Made by a program: the position numbers and the translations under genes. Shown piece by piece: positions 11,703-23,891 of a stretch of DNA of 64,000 nucleotides. This DNA is from Volvox africanus. Taxonomy: Eukaryota; Chlorophyta; Chlorophyceae; Chlamydomonadales; Volvocaceae. The first letter of the stretch is position 1. Each line of letters opens with the position of its first letter. The notes under the pieces are model-generated. The model ran no database searches. It worked only from the letters and a program-made list of their open reading frames with translations, and was not told where the DNA came from. The stretch spans positions 4,322,001-4,386,000 of the forward strand of contig BSDZ01000079.1 of assembly GCA_030268105.1 (NCBI GenBank). Reading direction: 5' to 3'.

Positions 11703-14337
11703 TACTTTTGCCGCTGCACCGTTGTCGACCGATGACTGGGGTTTGAGCTGTATTGGGGGTTTCGATTGGACCGGGAGGCGGGCGGGATTTGGGCTTAGAC
11801 GACGTGGCAATCAGGATCTGGATGTAGCTATTGCAAAGCGTCCGGTGTCCCTTCTTTACCGCTTGTCGTGGACCTTACTACTTGGGGCTTGCCGCGGCAG
11901 CGCTCGGGTACTGCGCTCAGCCTGATCCGCAGCTGGGTACTGAACTTCTTGGCATGAGGGGCAGATGCGGAGGGAGGCTAGGGCCTGCCCATGAACTTGC
12001 CCATATCCTTATACCCGCAATAAACTCATGAATGGCGAACACCTTTCATAAATGTCCTGGCAAAGAGTTACGGGATCCACAGCTGGTGTCAACTATTCAG
12101 CGCCCGCAAACTTCTGATCTCGGATTCAATGTTTATGGGGCGTCTGTCCTCACATGCATGAGGGCACGTAAGGGACACTGGATCGTCCATGTGCACTGCG
12201 ACATGCATGCTGTGCATGGCCTAACTATGGCATGGCGAGGCTTCATTCTAACATGGGGGATATCCATGAATGGAACGGGACAGGTACGCATGAACGCGCA
12301 AAAGGAGCTCGTGAGTTAGCACCGCACCCCTGAAACCGCAGTGCATTCGCGGGGAATCTAATGTGCGTCGCACACAAGTTAGCACCTGAACCATTACAAG
12401 AACATGCACTACAGGCCGAATACTGCACTTAATGCGCGCACGGCAGAAGGCAGCTAACCCGCTCGTGCTACGTGCACTGCGCCATATGTGGCAGTCGTTA
12501 CGTCACATCAAGCTTCCGCGACGGCACCGGTAATAATCAGAACCCTACACAAACAGCACTCGCACGGAGGTAATGCTATGCCCACAGCCCAACACGCACA
12601 CGTGCAAGAAACATGCGATGCTCCTTACGAACTCACGATGCAATCGCACGCCAATGCTCTACAAGCTATAGCCACAAACACGCTGCACGCAGACATCCTT
12701 GGCAAGGACGAATTGAGTCCTCGCCGTCGATGGCCTCTTAGCCGCCACCTACTCACCTTTCAAGCTTACGCAGGCGCCCACTCAGAGGGCTGGCAGCGAA
12801 ATTGCTGACTCCATGCAGCTTTTAGACTTCATGAAGGAATGCGCCGCCTGCCTACCTGCCTGCCTCGCACAACGGACAGCTGTTCCAAAGGTACTTTGCA
12901 GCCCAATGGGCAAACCATCCCCTTTCGGATCCTTTGAGCACCCTATCTTCAAGCCCCTCTCCTTCTGACGCTTCCCACAATGCGTTAATAGGAGCCACAA
13001 GCCGTGATCCACGTACCCGGCACTTCTCCCCTGGCGCACACAACTCCACGCACATCAGCATACCATATCTCCGCATGCTGCCTCTCGCAACATTCGCCAG
13101 GCCTTCTCGTCAGGCCCGGGCTATGCAAGAGCCATCCAAGGGTGCACGCCCTGCCCCATCGGGGGGTTTACCACGCGCTGCACTCAGCCACAGGGCCATC
13201 CACGCCGACACGTGCTGAGGCGGCGCCACAAAACTGACGCGTGCGCCCCACCGCACTGCACGCCCTAAGTCCCGCTACCAACGGTGCCTTGCTAAGCTGC
13301 AACCACTCGGCACCGTCACAGCAAATAGATCTCCGTTTCTTCCTCAGGGAATGCCGGACAGCTTTTAGAAGTAAATTTACGCACATGCACATACGAATCT
13401 ACAAAAGCCCTGCGCGCGTATCCGCTTCCATTCATGCATCCGTACGTTGTGCCATCCGTCATTTTCCTTGCAACGATTTCGTCACCAAATCAAAACAATT
13501 GACGGAGGAGCTGCATTTTTTACGAGTGGCTTCACCGTCCACAGCGCAAGATAGTCCATCTCTTTAAGGTAGTCCTGCATAATAAGGGCCACTATGCTGC
13601 ATAATAAGGGCCACTATCATACAGCAAACATCCATCCGTTGCAAGCCACACAAGGTGCTGTCATACATCTGGCCCTTTCGGTTCTTCTGCACGTACAATC
13701 GCCCCTACAAACTTCCATTCTACTTCGACTCCAGCCCACCATGTTGCCCTACGCGGGCACCGGAATGAGCGTCCCCGGGGCCTCTTCCGCCGGGCGCCAC
13801 CACGACAGCTATCCGGTCCAAGGCCCGCGCCCGCTGGAAACGTTATTGTGATACAAACTGCCCCAAAAGAGGTCAGTAAGCGTGCACCGCACGACATCGC
13901 AAAGCACTTTACGACCGCCCCCTTCCGTGTCCATAGCCAGGGGCGGTTACCCGGGCGCCCATCGAGAACGCCATCAACGACCCCCCCCGCTCTGCAGCTC
14001 GCCATTGCATAGGATACATACAAGCAACCTTCCGAAGCACTGCAAGTGCTTTGCCATGGATAATGGTACTCATGCCCATCCGTTATACAGCCGCAACCGC
14101 TCCATAACAGATCAATAAAACAAGATTTAGTCCATGGTGTTTACGGCCTCAGGGGCCATCCTTGCGTTGGTACCGCTTTTGGCGGCCATGACATCCATGA
14201 GCATCTAAAAGAGCGCCGTGACGCCACAGAAAAGAACTAATCAGTTCATCTATCCATTTGACTAAACATGCCCCCATAATGTTTTTCAGGCTGCACGGGG
14301 CCCCACGGTATCTGCGGAGAGCCTTCCGGCCTCTTGG
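11703..14337. other. intergenic stretch without convincing genes
   Basis: Only short, low-quality reading frames are present, with no domain signal and no coherent splice chain. A 22-base tandem duplication (CTGCATAATAAGGGCCACTA unit, 13575-13617) is the one clear structure. The 3' UTRs of GC1 (minus) and of the plus-strand candidate at 10.8-11.7 kb probably extend into it. Confidence 0.45.
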
Positions 14338-17300
14338 CTATCCAGGACCCCTCACATCTACTGTCAGCCCCGTCATGGCCGCTGCTGCACCGCTGCTGCC
14401 GCCGCCAGCTGCGGCGATGTCGGCGGCAGCAGCACCGGTGCCGGCTGATCCTGCAGCAGGCTGAGGCGCCGTCGCCGCCTCCCGTGCCGAGCCAACAAAC
14501 TCGACCGTCTGCCTCAGCAGCACCATCTGGTTCCGTATCGCCTCTCCATCTGAAATTGCGGCACGGGCCAAGGGGCCGGTGACGCCGCCGGGCCTCCCGG
14601 GGGTGAAGACGCCACTTGAGCTGGTGGCAGTGCCGCTAGCCCACTCCGTGTGCCCCAGCGCGGCGACAGATGCGCTGAAGGCTCCTTTGGGTGCGGCGAA
14701 GCCCGGGGGTGGCCGCCAAAGGAAGGTCTGCGGGGATGAGCTCTCATCAAGGAGGTGTTCACAATCGGAGACCTAGTTAGCTATGGACCAGCACCAGACC
14801 TTCCGTCCCGTTTCCTCAACAATAATCGCCGACAATATTCACCTGCAACATAAGCCTGAGGCTAACGAAACCAATCCCACTTTCCTGGCCTACGACCCCG
14901 GCACCCCAGTGAAGGTCCCGCGGCCCCACAACCCCCGGCACCTGTCCCGTACCTGCATCTCCCCTTTTCCCTTGACCTGCACTCCCCCCGTTGCTACCCA
15001 GTGCTCCTCCGGCAGCAGCTCCCTCGTGGCGGCGCTAACGTGGATGGCTCCCGGCTCGCACGTGCTCTCCATGCGGCTGGCGGTGTTGACAGTGTCCCCG
15101 AAGAGACAGAATCGAGGCATCTTGGAGCCCACGATTCCCGCGGTGATGGGGCCGCTGTGCAAACCCACACGCAGCCGCAGCGGGGACCCGTTGTGCGGCA
15201 TGACCAGCGCCGCCACCTCCCGCAACATGGCCTTGGCGAAGGACATAACCTTCAGTGCGTGCAAACCGTCTTCTGAGCCGTCCCCGCGGACCGCCTTGAA
15301 GCCCTCGCCATCGACCGTGATGAGACCCCCCACCGCCATGAAGCAGTCGCCAATGGTCTCAACCTGACGCGAGGAGTCAGGGTGGACGAGGGCCGAGAAC
15401 AGCATGAGTCGCAAGGGCAGGTGAAGAGAGGGTGTGACCGCACGAGCTGCTCCGGCAGCTTCCCCATTCCTTCTTCTCTTGCGCCCCTTCTAGTACCATC
15501 CTATCCTATCCACCTCCGAGCCCCAATCCGCCATCCGCTCCTCCCACTCTGCGCTCTGGACACCCGTCCCTTCCTTGCACTCCACTCTGGGCCATACCTC
15601 CCCCCAACAGCAGCAGTACCAGGCCTCTTCAGTTTGCCTCCCCCCCTGACCTTGTACACGCCGTAGATGTCGCACAGCGAATCGAACCTGGTGTAGAGCT
15701 CGTTGAGAAAGTTCATGACCTCCAGCGGCTCAAGGCAGTTGCACATCGTCGTGAAGCCAACGATGTCCGCAAACAACACCGTCACGCAACGGTGAGCGGT
15801 CGCGAGTGGCACGCTCCCATCCAAATTGCTCGGAGCCCCCGAGGAATACGGTCGCACCACGGTGGAGGGCCCGCTGCTCCCGCCACCGCCGTCTGTGCCA
15901 CCGCTGTCTCTGCCACGGGCGCCGTTGCCACCGCAGCTGCTGGTGCCACTCCCGCCACGCAATGGGGTTAAAGGCCACCCGGCAGAGGCGCCGTCGCATG
16001 CCCCGGAGTTAATGGTCTTCGTTGCCGGTCCCTTGGCCTTCGTGTTCCTCAACAAACCATGGGGTCCCTGCAGCCTCCGCAGTTGGGGGCCGTTGTGCCG
16101 ACTTTCGCACTCGGAACATGCAGCTGCGCCCTGAGGCAGCACGATTGCCCTGCCATCACTTACCTCACCCCCCCCTGCATCGAGGGGCGACTGATTGAAC
16201 AAGCTTCGCTCCAGTTGCGGCCAGGTGGCCGGCAGTCGCGCCTCACTGCGGCCACCGGTGGTGGCGTTAGGAAGGGCACAGGCTTGGGTGTTGTCTAGGG
16301 CGCCTGCCGCAGTACGCGGAAATTTGAGACCCGCGATGACGGGGAAACACACGGAGTCTAACATGGCAACAGAGCCGGTAAGCATCGGCGGGTCGGGGGG
16401 ACAGCCTGAGCTGCGGGCGGTGATGACACGGGTCATATGTTCGATGGCCTGTCGGGGAAAGACAGCCTCCAGCAGCTGCAGGGACGGGGCGAAAATGGAA
16501 GAATGTAAGGGCAGTATGAAGGGAACCACAGCTATAGCGGGTTCAACACATGTGCGCTAAAAGTTGAGGGGCAGTCGCCGCACGGTTTGGGCATTGCCTT
16601 AACAGCGTGATGAGACAACCAGAAAGCGCCTTCGGATTGAAATGATCTCAAGTAGCGTCTGCTGACGTGGCGGCAATTCACGTGTGTCATGGATGGCACC
16701 TAGGACTACATTACGCAAAGGCGGCGACCCGTGAACACCCTAGAAACACCGAGCTTCACAGTAATTCCCTAAGTTCGATTAACAGCTGCAATTCTTTTCG
16801 GCGTACCTTCTTAGCGCTTGGGCCCATCCCCAACATTTGGCACAGCTTAATTCCTCCATTTTCATTAGACGACTGACCTTGTGTTCGCTTGCGAGCAGCG
16901 CTTCTAACTCGGTGTAGCGGCTCTGAAACCTCAAAAGCTCCGCAGCAACATCCAGCGTCGCGCGAACTAGCTCGTCCACGTCAGTCAGCACCATTCGTAG
17001 CAGTGGCTCTTGACCCGGCGCCGATGAGTAGCCGCCGTCTGTCGAATTAGCGGCCGCTACCGACGAGGCGTCAGTCGTGGCGGCCGGAGCCTCTGCTGCT
17101 CCTGCCGGCCAGGACTGAGCTGCGGTCATGGCATCATCTCCCTCACGGGGAATGATGAGCTGGAGACGCACCTAAGGAAAGAACCGAGAGGGCGAAAACA
17201 ACAAGTACCAAGAGGGAGAGAAAATACAATAAACCGGCGCGGCGCATACAATGTGGGCCCTGCCCTGCTCAGTACCACAATGGAGTGCCAGGACGAGAGC

Positions 17301-19669
17301 GACCCAATTCAAGTAAAACTCGAAGTATATCGGATCCTTATATGGATCCTACCTGATGCCATCGACCCTCGCGACCAGCCCGGGTCATCGCATCCTCTTG
17401 ACCGTCCTCGTGGATCTCTTGCTCGCCCTCCCCATTGTCTTCCCTTGCTTGCTCCTCCTCTTCCTCCTCTCTCCCTTCCCCGAGACCGTCGTCCTCGTCC
17501 TCCAACACGTCCTTGTCTTCGCCTCTGCCGCTCAAGTCCACCTCCAAGCCGCTACTGCTGCTACTGCCAGGCGCTTGAGGATGCACTTCTCTAGCAACAC
17601 CTGCGGCCACGGACCTCGGCAAAGGTGCCTCTTCATCTTCGCCGGACTGAGATGGGCTGACCATCCCTGGACTGCTTCTCGTGCTGTCGTTGAGGCGACG
17701 GTGGCCATGCCGCATTTTAGCGACAAACGCGGGGTTGCACGACCGGAGTAACGTATCCAGCCTGCTGCGAGTGTTCATCTTCCGGATGGGCGTATTGGAG
17801 GCAGGGTTGGAGCTGCTGGGGCCGGGGGCAATGCCGCTGGTGGAGCTTCCACTCTGTAGCTGTTGCTGCACCTGCTGTCCTTGTAGCGCATTCCCCGACG
17901 AACTCATGAAGGGTGACACCTCCGGATCCGCATAGAGGGCCGCTGACGTTACTTCCTCACCCACTGTACCCACCGTGCTTGGTGCCGCAGCCGCCAGATC
18001 TTCCGTAGTCGGATGGGGTGCCCGTGTGGCTGTCTCCCCTTCAGCAGCCGCCACTGCCACTGCCAGTCCCACAGCATTGTGGGAACTGGGTCGCGGCTGC
18101 TGCCGCTGCTCTTCGTCAAGTAACTGACTCATCGATATTGGTGACAGTAGCTGGCTCGCCTGCGATGACATCTCGGACAAACTTGCTCGGCCCAGAGTCT
18201 GGGAAGGCACGGAGAAATCGAACTCCCCAATGGGGCCGGCATCGGTGGCATCAGGATCGGAAAGAGGGCCTGGGGCCGTTACCGGCCCCCCAGAGCCAAC
18301 TGCCCCATGCTCCTCAATGACAGCAGCAGCGGCAGTGGCGCCGCCGCTACCGTCGCTTCTTTGCACACGTGCCGAATCATATAGAATAACACGCTGATGT
18401 GCAGCTGCCGAGGACCCCGCGTCCTGTAGCCTCCTAGAACTCACTCGACGTAAACGGCTGCGATGGCCGTCCCTGCGGCCAACACCGCCTCTGCTTTGCT
18501 CTCCCTGATCGCCACCCGCCGCCAACCTGGCCCCGCCCACACCCTCCGCACGCATGCCACCCCCCTCCAGCAGCATCGATCCAGAAAACCGATGCAGCGA
18601 ACCAGCACTGTCAAGCAGCTCATTACGAACGCTCGCATTCTGTAACCTCCCGCTGCCAGCGATGTCAGCGTGCCTGGGCATCAAAATGGTGGAAGATGCC
18701 GCGCCCTCTCTGAGCGAGTATGTGTGCGTCTGGAGCTGCAACATGTCTGCCATAAAGTACGGTTGTTCTTCTTCCATGAAGTACGGCTGTTCTTCTGATA
18801 CGAATAACGGTTGCCGACTGCTGGAAGCATTAGCGAAGAGCAACTGCGGCGGACGAAGAGTGCGGTGCCTGCTCATGCTAGACTGCTGTCCTGCTGATGC
18901 CGAATCTCTCAGAGGACGACCGGTATCATACTCTAGTTCCGTTGGGTCCACAGACTGTGGCTGCGCAGGTTCTTGCAGCTGAGGTTGTGGCCGCGCCGGC
19001 GGTGGTGGCTGCAGTTGTGACTGTTGCTGTCCAGATGCCTGCTGCTCCACCGGCTGCGGCAGGAGCTGAGGCTCCACATGTAGCACAGGGTCTTGTCGCA
19101 GGATATCTGCCGTCTCGATTGATTGTGCTTGTGGAAACAGATTAGACACCGAGGACGGGAAGTCATGGGGCTGTGTTTGCTCAGGCCGGTCCACAGGCGC
19201 TAGGTCCATTGTAACCTCCGCGAGCGGCTGTACATGGGAGACGCCGGCTGAGTAAGCTGGAAGCATAATGAGGCCCCAAACGTTCAGCTGTGTGTGATGT
19301 GAAAGGGGAGGGCGACGTGTTGGGCGGAAGGCGCGAGTGGTATGTCCACTCCGCTTAAGAAACGTACTACCTTCCCTTCAACAGCCGCTGCCCCTACTTA
19401 AATACTCTTTGCTGCCTGAAATAATTCTCCACTGCCTAACGATAACAAGAAGACCTTACCGACGAGGTTACACTTGCACGCTGTTTTTGCAAGGATGTGA
19501 ACAACATCTCAGCCATTTCCGGCGCCAAGAGGACCCCGAAAAGTTCCCTCCGTTTAGCAAGTGCAACATGAAGTGATGAGTCATTTCTTGAGAAACACAA
19601 AGTCTGGGGTAGAGCTCCAGCGTGCAGCTCCCTTATGGCCGAACCCTGCAGGTCATTTCCCCGTGTCAT
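14338..19669 (-). CDS. soluble PAS-linked guanylyl cyclase GC1
   Basis: Makes cGMP from GTP; no membrane segment, so probably cytosolic or ciliary. Exons in coding order: 19669-19460, 19287-17353, 17171-16878, 16475-15651, 15363-14953, 14727-14338. All phases agree and give about 1354 residues. Residues 1-100 look like a PAS fold ([31 protein letters not shown]). Residues 100-715 are a Gln/Pro/Ser-rich disordered linker ending in an acidic run. A signalling helix follows ([25 protein letters not shown]). The cyclase core has metal-binding Asp in FADIVGFT (about 1050) and TIGDCF (1094), guanine-specifying Glu in VETIGD (1090) and Cys in [16 protein letters not shown] (1174), plus catalytic Asn 1181 and Arg 1185. 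It is head to head with its paralog GC2. The start Met at 19669 is the first in-frame ATG; upstream exons are possible. Confidence 0.85.
14896..15809 (-). repeat. inverted near-identical tract, arm 1 (in GC1)
   Basis: This 914-base arm is, in reverse complement, nearly identical to 30371-31286. By hand alignment there are about 14 substitutions and two small indels (3 and 1 bases). The tract covers the end of one catalytic exon (161 bases, 1 change), the whole following intron (about 287 bases, 9 changes and both indels), the whole next exon (411 bases, 1 silent change) and about 55 bases of the following intron (3 changes). Similarity stops abruptly at both ends. Confidence 0.95.
17353..19287 (-). 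other. GC1 linker exon, 645 codons, low complexity
   Basis: One uninterrupted exon bounded by an ACACACAG acceptor and a CAG/GTAGGA donor, both in phase zero. It encodes the end of the PAS-like fold, Gln/Pro-rich and Ser-rich runs, a tandem peptide (EEQPYFM twice, about 18755-18805) and an acidic run near its 3' end. The matching region of GC2 is split by two introns, and only a short block ([10 protein letters not shown] in GC1, [10 protein letters not shown] in GC2) is still recognisably shared. Confidence 0.8.
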
Positions 19670-22600
19670 TACTTATTATCATAAAATACCGTGACTTTAT
19701 TAAATAAGCTTACCCAGACAACCTTTGCTCCTGGACTGACATACTTAACCTCCCTGCCCCAGGGTCAACACGGTAACGGTTTCAGGTACAATCCAATTGA
19801 AGGGCGTTCGGACAATCGTCGATCCTCACCCGGATATAAGTCCAATTACAATTTCAATAGGAGAGGCCCCCCTAAGCAAGTCACTGGCTTCCAGCGCAAA
19901 GTTTGCCATGGGCTTCGCGCAAGCCTCGGCGGTACCAAATCAATGCTGAGTAGGAATCGGCTACTGTCAAACAATAGTTAAATGATGTTCAGTTTGCGTA
20001 CAGCGAATCCGCACCTCTGTACCCCTGCCTGCGCTGTGGCCCAGTCAGTCCTAGGGGCCGAGGACCATGTACGGATGACAAAATGCGCCAGCGTTATCTA
20101 ATGTCCAAATGAATAATGGAACAGGATCATGCATAAAGGCACACGTACGTAGTATTGATGTAAGCCTCGTAGACTACCCTTAACCGCTCCTGAGCGGCTG
20201 AGTGACAGATTGAGGAAAGACATTCGTTAATGTTTGAGAGAAGCGCTACTGAGTAATATAAAATATTAAAATACTAAAATTATTCTACACTCTCAATCTA
20301 AGCATCTTTGACATGGTAGGTCCCGGTCGTGCCCGCCGCGTGCATAAGGCCCTAATAGGTTAAGCACCAAAGGCCAATAATCCATGGGAATGGTGCCCAG
20401 GTATTGTGTCTTGTAAAATCCCAAGGATCGTGTCTTTGTCCGCATATCGGATAATCTACTTGCGGCAGGGGAACCGGAGCATTTTGCCCATTTGCATCGC
20501 AATCTGCAAAAATTAGCGGTTTCCTCGTTGCAGGGTTTCAAATCTAAAACGCCATAGAAAAATACAAATTATAAATGGCTTCCATTCTATAGTGCCTGGA
20601 ATTGGTGAAATTGTTCTACATTATGGCATGTTGGCATGTTGGGCCTATAGCTTAATGTTAGTGAGCCAGAACTTAACATTCGATTAATTATCTACACGCT
20701 GGGCACAGCAGACTTGAAATTTTGCGTGGTGTGAAGCGCAGACTTCTCTTCTCTTTTTCGTTTAAGCCCTGAACGGTATCCGCCAAAAGACTACATTTAC
20801 ACCTTCTAGATCCGCCTTAATTGTTGACGTGGAAATGGACGGCAAGGGGGGCAAGACAACACTAAGACACCTCACTTTTCCAAATATTCACCGGACCGAC
20901 TCCGAAAGATTGGTTTGATGCAACCAGCATTTTCCCGTCGATGCAGCTGCGCCGCCTTCTGCTAACAGTGCTGAGGTTAGTTTTATATTGCAGCAGCATC
21001 ACCAGGAGCAGCAGTGACAGCGCAAACCACAACAACCTCAGGAGCATCGCTGCAATCAATAGAGGCATTGGGAGCACCTGCTGTAGCACGACCTACTGTG
21101 ATTAGAGCAGCAGGTGCCGCTGGGGGGGGGTATGAAGACATAGCGTCGGCGTCATGGATGAGACCAGCGGCGCAGCTCCCCATTTGCCCAGCATGGCGAC
21201 CTGTTGGCGCCAGTCAGCCACATCGCTGGGTGGTGACACGGTATCCGCAGTGGATGGGGCTGGCAACAGTAGAGGCGGTAAAGGCGGTGTCCCGTGTGGG
21301 TTCGCACAACACACCATGGATTCTGACGCCACAGGCCACACAGCCGGGCATGGCGCCTCCCCAAACGCAGATCAGTTTCCGCATGTGGATTGCTCAGGCG
21401 CCTACCTCCTCACCACCCGCAAGCCGTGCCATTTGTGGAGTTGGAATCAGCGGTGGCGTTCCTGCAGTTGTGAAATTCACCGCCAATGTCAGTAGCAATG
21501 ACAACGTGGGCGGCAGCAATAAGAAGTAAGAATTCATTTGGATCCCACAGCCCCGCATCATTTTTGGGCGCTGACCGAGGATGCCGATATCCCCTTACAG
21601 CCGCCTTCCCTTGCATTTATGATTCTTTCGACTATCCCTAAACCAGGTTCAGATGGCCAATTATTTTGTCTTCAGATGATCGGGCGGCTGGGATGTATGG
21701 GCGCGGGGAAGGTAAGTTCGACATGGTTAAACCCTTTGAGGGCGGGCCCTATCTGGATACAGACTACCCTTTCCTCCTAGGTTCGCTTGCCAAAAAATGC
21801 TTTTTTAGGTATGATTCCGCAGGAGTCACACAGCACTATAAAGGCTCTGCCTCGTAACATAAGAGTTCCATCATGGTATGGTAAGAGGAGTTTGGACACG
21901 TGTGAATGGCCACTGGTTACACGTGTGGAGCCTGCTGGTGCAGCCGACCGTTACACATATGCAAAGGACGTGACCTCGTGACCGTAATTGCCTCATCCTC
22001 ATGACTACCAAGCCTTGGTCAGAGCTCAGGGGCCTTTTTATCCCATCGGTTGTCCTATACACGTCCCTCGAGTGTCCCCGTAGAACGCGTTTGAGCTTCA
22101 CCTTGCCAGGTATTGCCGCCAGGCGTAGCCAGGGGGTATCAGCCCGCTCCGGAGGTCGCAAGTCCTGACAAACCCTAAGTCACTATCCTCGCACCCCCGC
22201 GTGCTGAAACGATACATAGTTTTAAAATATACATCCTTGCGTTAGTCCGTCCTGGTCCAAACTGTGAGGTTGCAGCCCTCGCAGGTGTCATTTTTGGCGG
22301 CTAAGTGGTTTCAACGTTTTTAACTACCAAGTTGCACAGCCCTGACCCCTGCTCTGGTGTACACGGCTTCCTGCGGCGTAGCACGCTGGCAGCAATCAAA
22401 GGGCTGCGCGAAATGCAGGAAGCCGATATCCAATCCGATACAGGCTGCTGGTGGTTCGATCATACGTGGAGACCTGTGGAGAAGGCCTCCCAAAGGCTGC
22501 GCATGTCAAGATCTCATTCGCCCGTTTACCATCCGTTACGAGCTCCCAAGTGGTCACCCTTCTGGAACCGGCAAATCGCAAGAGGGGGAAGTCTGTAGAC

Positions 22601-23891
22601 ACGCAGCAGTTACCTGTACATTTTTACCCTCATGAGGTCATGCCGAGAGAAACGAGGAACAAACTACTAAATATATTAGTGAATTGTGACTATCATCGTT
22701 TCTTACATTGATTCACGCTTACGTGGGGTTTTAGTCAGTGCCTGGATAATCATGGCCTGCTTGCCTTACATGTAGGTTGCAGCGTGATTTATTACGCTAA
22801 ATAAAGAATTAATAGAAATGTAATAATCGTTGATTTTTAATGATAAAAGTAAGAATAAGCTGAGAGGTCGTTACCGACATAACGAACCCCGAGAGCACTT
22901 TCCCAGAACATACCATAAAGACGTTACTTGACACGTCATGAGACGATTAATTTTACGTGGCGAGTTGACATCGAACTAATCTCCACCACGATTCCAAGAT
23001 CGTCGGGATATCCCTGTACGGCCTTTTGCTTAAATGATCCAGACCACAGAATTCGTCATCGCTCTCCACGCAACAAGGATTATAGATCTTTGGAGAGAAC
23101 CTAGTGACGACTGCATTTAGGAAGGTAGAGTCTTGATTTGCATGAGCGAAACCCGTCTAAGACATTTCGTCTTACGCGATTGTGGCTACACCAATGTAAT
23201 ACTGTATTTCGTTCTAGTACAAATCGATACCTAATAAACTTATTTTCCCCACGACAGAACATATACGGGGCGAATTCTATATGCATTTCACGCGTACTCT
23301 TCCTTACGCCTTCTGGCATTCATATTGCGGTTCGTACCCGAGCAACCGCAACCGGTTGCGTCAGCGAAAGGTTCATGCCGCTCATACGCATGCACGATAT
23401 TAAGGGGTACGCAACCAAAAGGCCTTCATATATTCGCATCTGTACCACTGCGCTGTTGAACTAACCATTACGGTAATGGTAATACAAACTGAATTGAACC
23501 ATGCGCATTCCAATTAAATATAAAGTGTACACGAGACATACAAACAAGGCGTACTCTTACATAGTTTATTAAGTCAAATCATTGTTACTTGTCGGAATCC
23601 GCAGGACCACCATAATGAGGTGTCGAAGGAATAACATATTCCTTTGGATTGGACAAGCTCTATTTAATATTACTGGCCATTTAAACATATCCTTACTAGA
23701 TTAAGGATTTCAGGAATAACGAATAGTGCATAAGCAAAGGAGGCATGGACTTTATCCAGAGTGGTCTGACCGTAACCATGGGAGCCATGACAGTTATAAT
23801 GAAACAGACATCAAATCACAAACTGTGCACCTAATAATGCAACATTTTCATATTTTTTTGGCTCACATGAACTAGCCGAATTTCCCCCGGA
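19670..23891. other. region between the divergent cyclase genes with unresolved exons
   Basis: About 4.2 kb separates the two start codons. It should hold both promoters. Plus-strand reading frames at 20995-21529 (Ala/Thr-rich, after an ATATTGCAG acceptor, ending next to a GTAAGA donor), 21644-21859 and 22451-22711 read like protein in places, but I could not chain them or recognise a family. The part from about 22.8 to 23.8 kb is AT-rich with no coding signal. Confidence 0.4.
20995..21529 (+). CDS. hypothetical exon, unrecognised
   Basis: A long open frame follows a plausible acceptor at about 20991 and contains no stop for about 178 codons. It is rich in Ala, Pro, Thr and Val. It ends in SNDNVGGSNKK, next to a GTAAGAATTC donor-like site, so the true exon may end just before the stop. 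No ATG lies near its start, so an upstream exon would be needed. Chance or an orphan gene cannot be told apart from sequence alone. Confidence 0.25.

Noticed and set aside
12488..12808. 106-codon plus-strand frame
   Set aside because: His/Thr/Ala-rich with no domain, splice context or conservation evidence.
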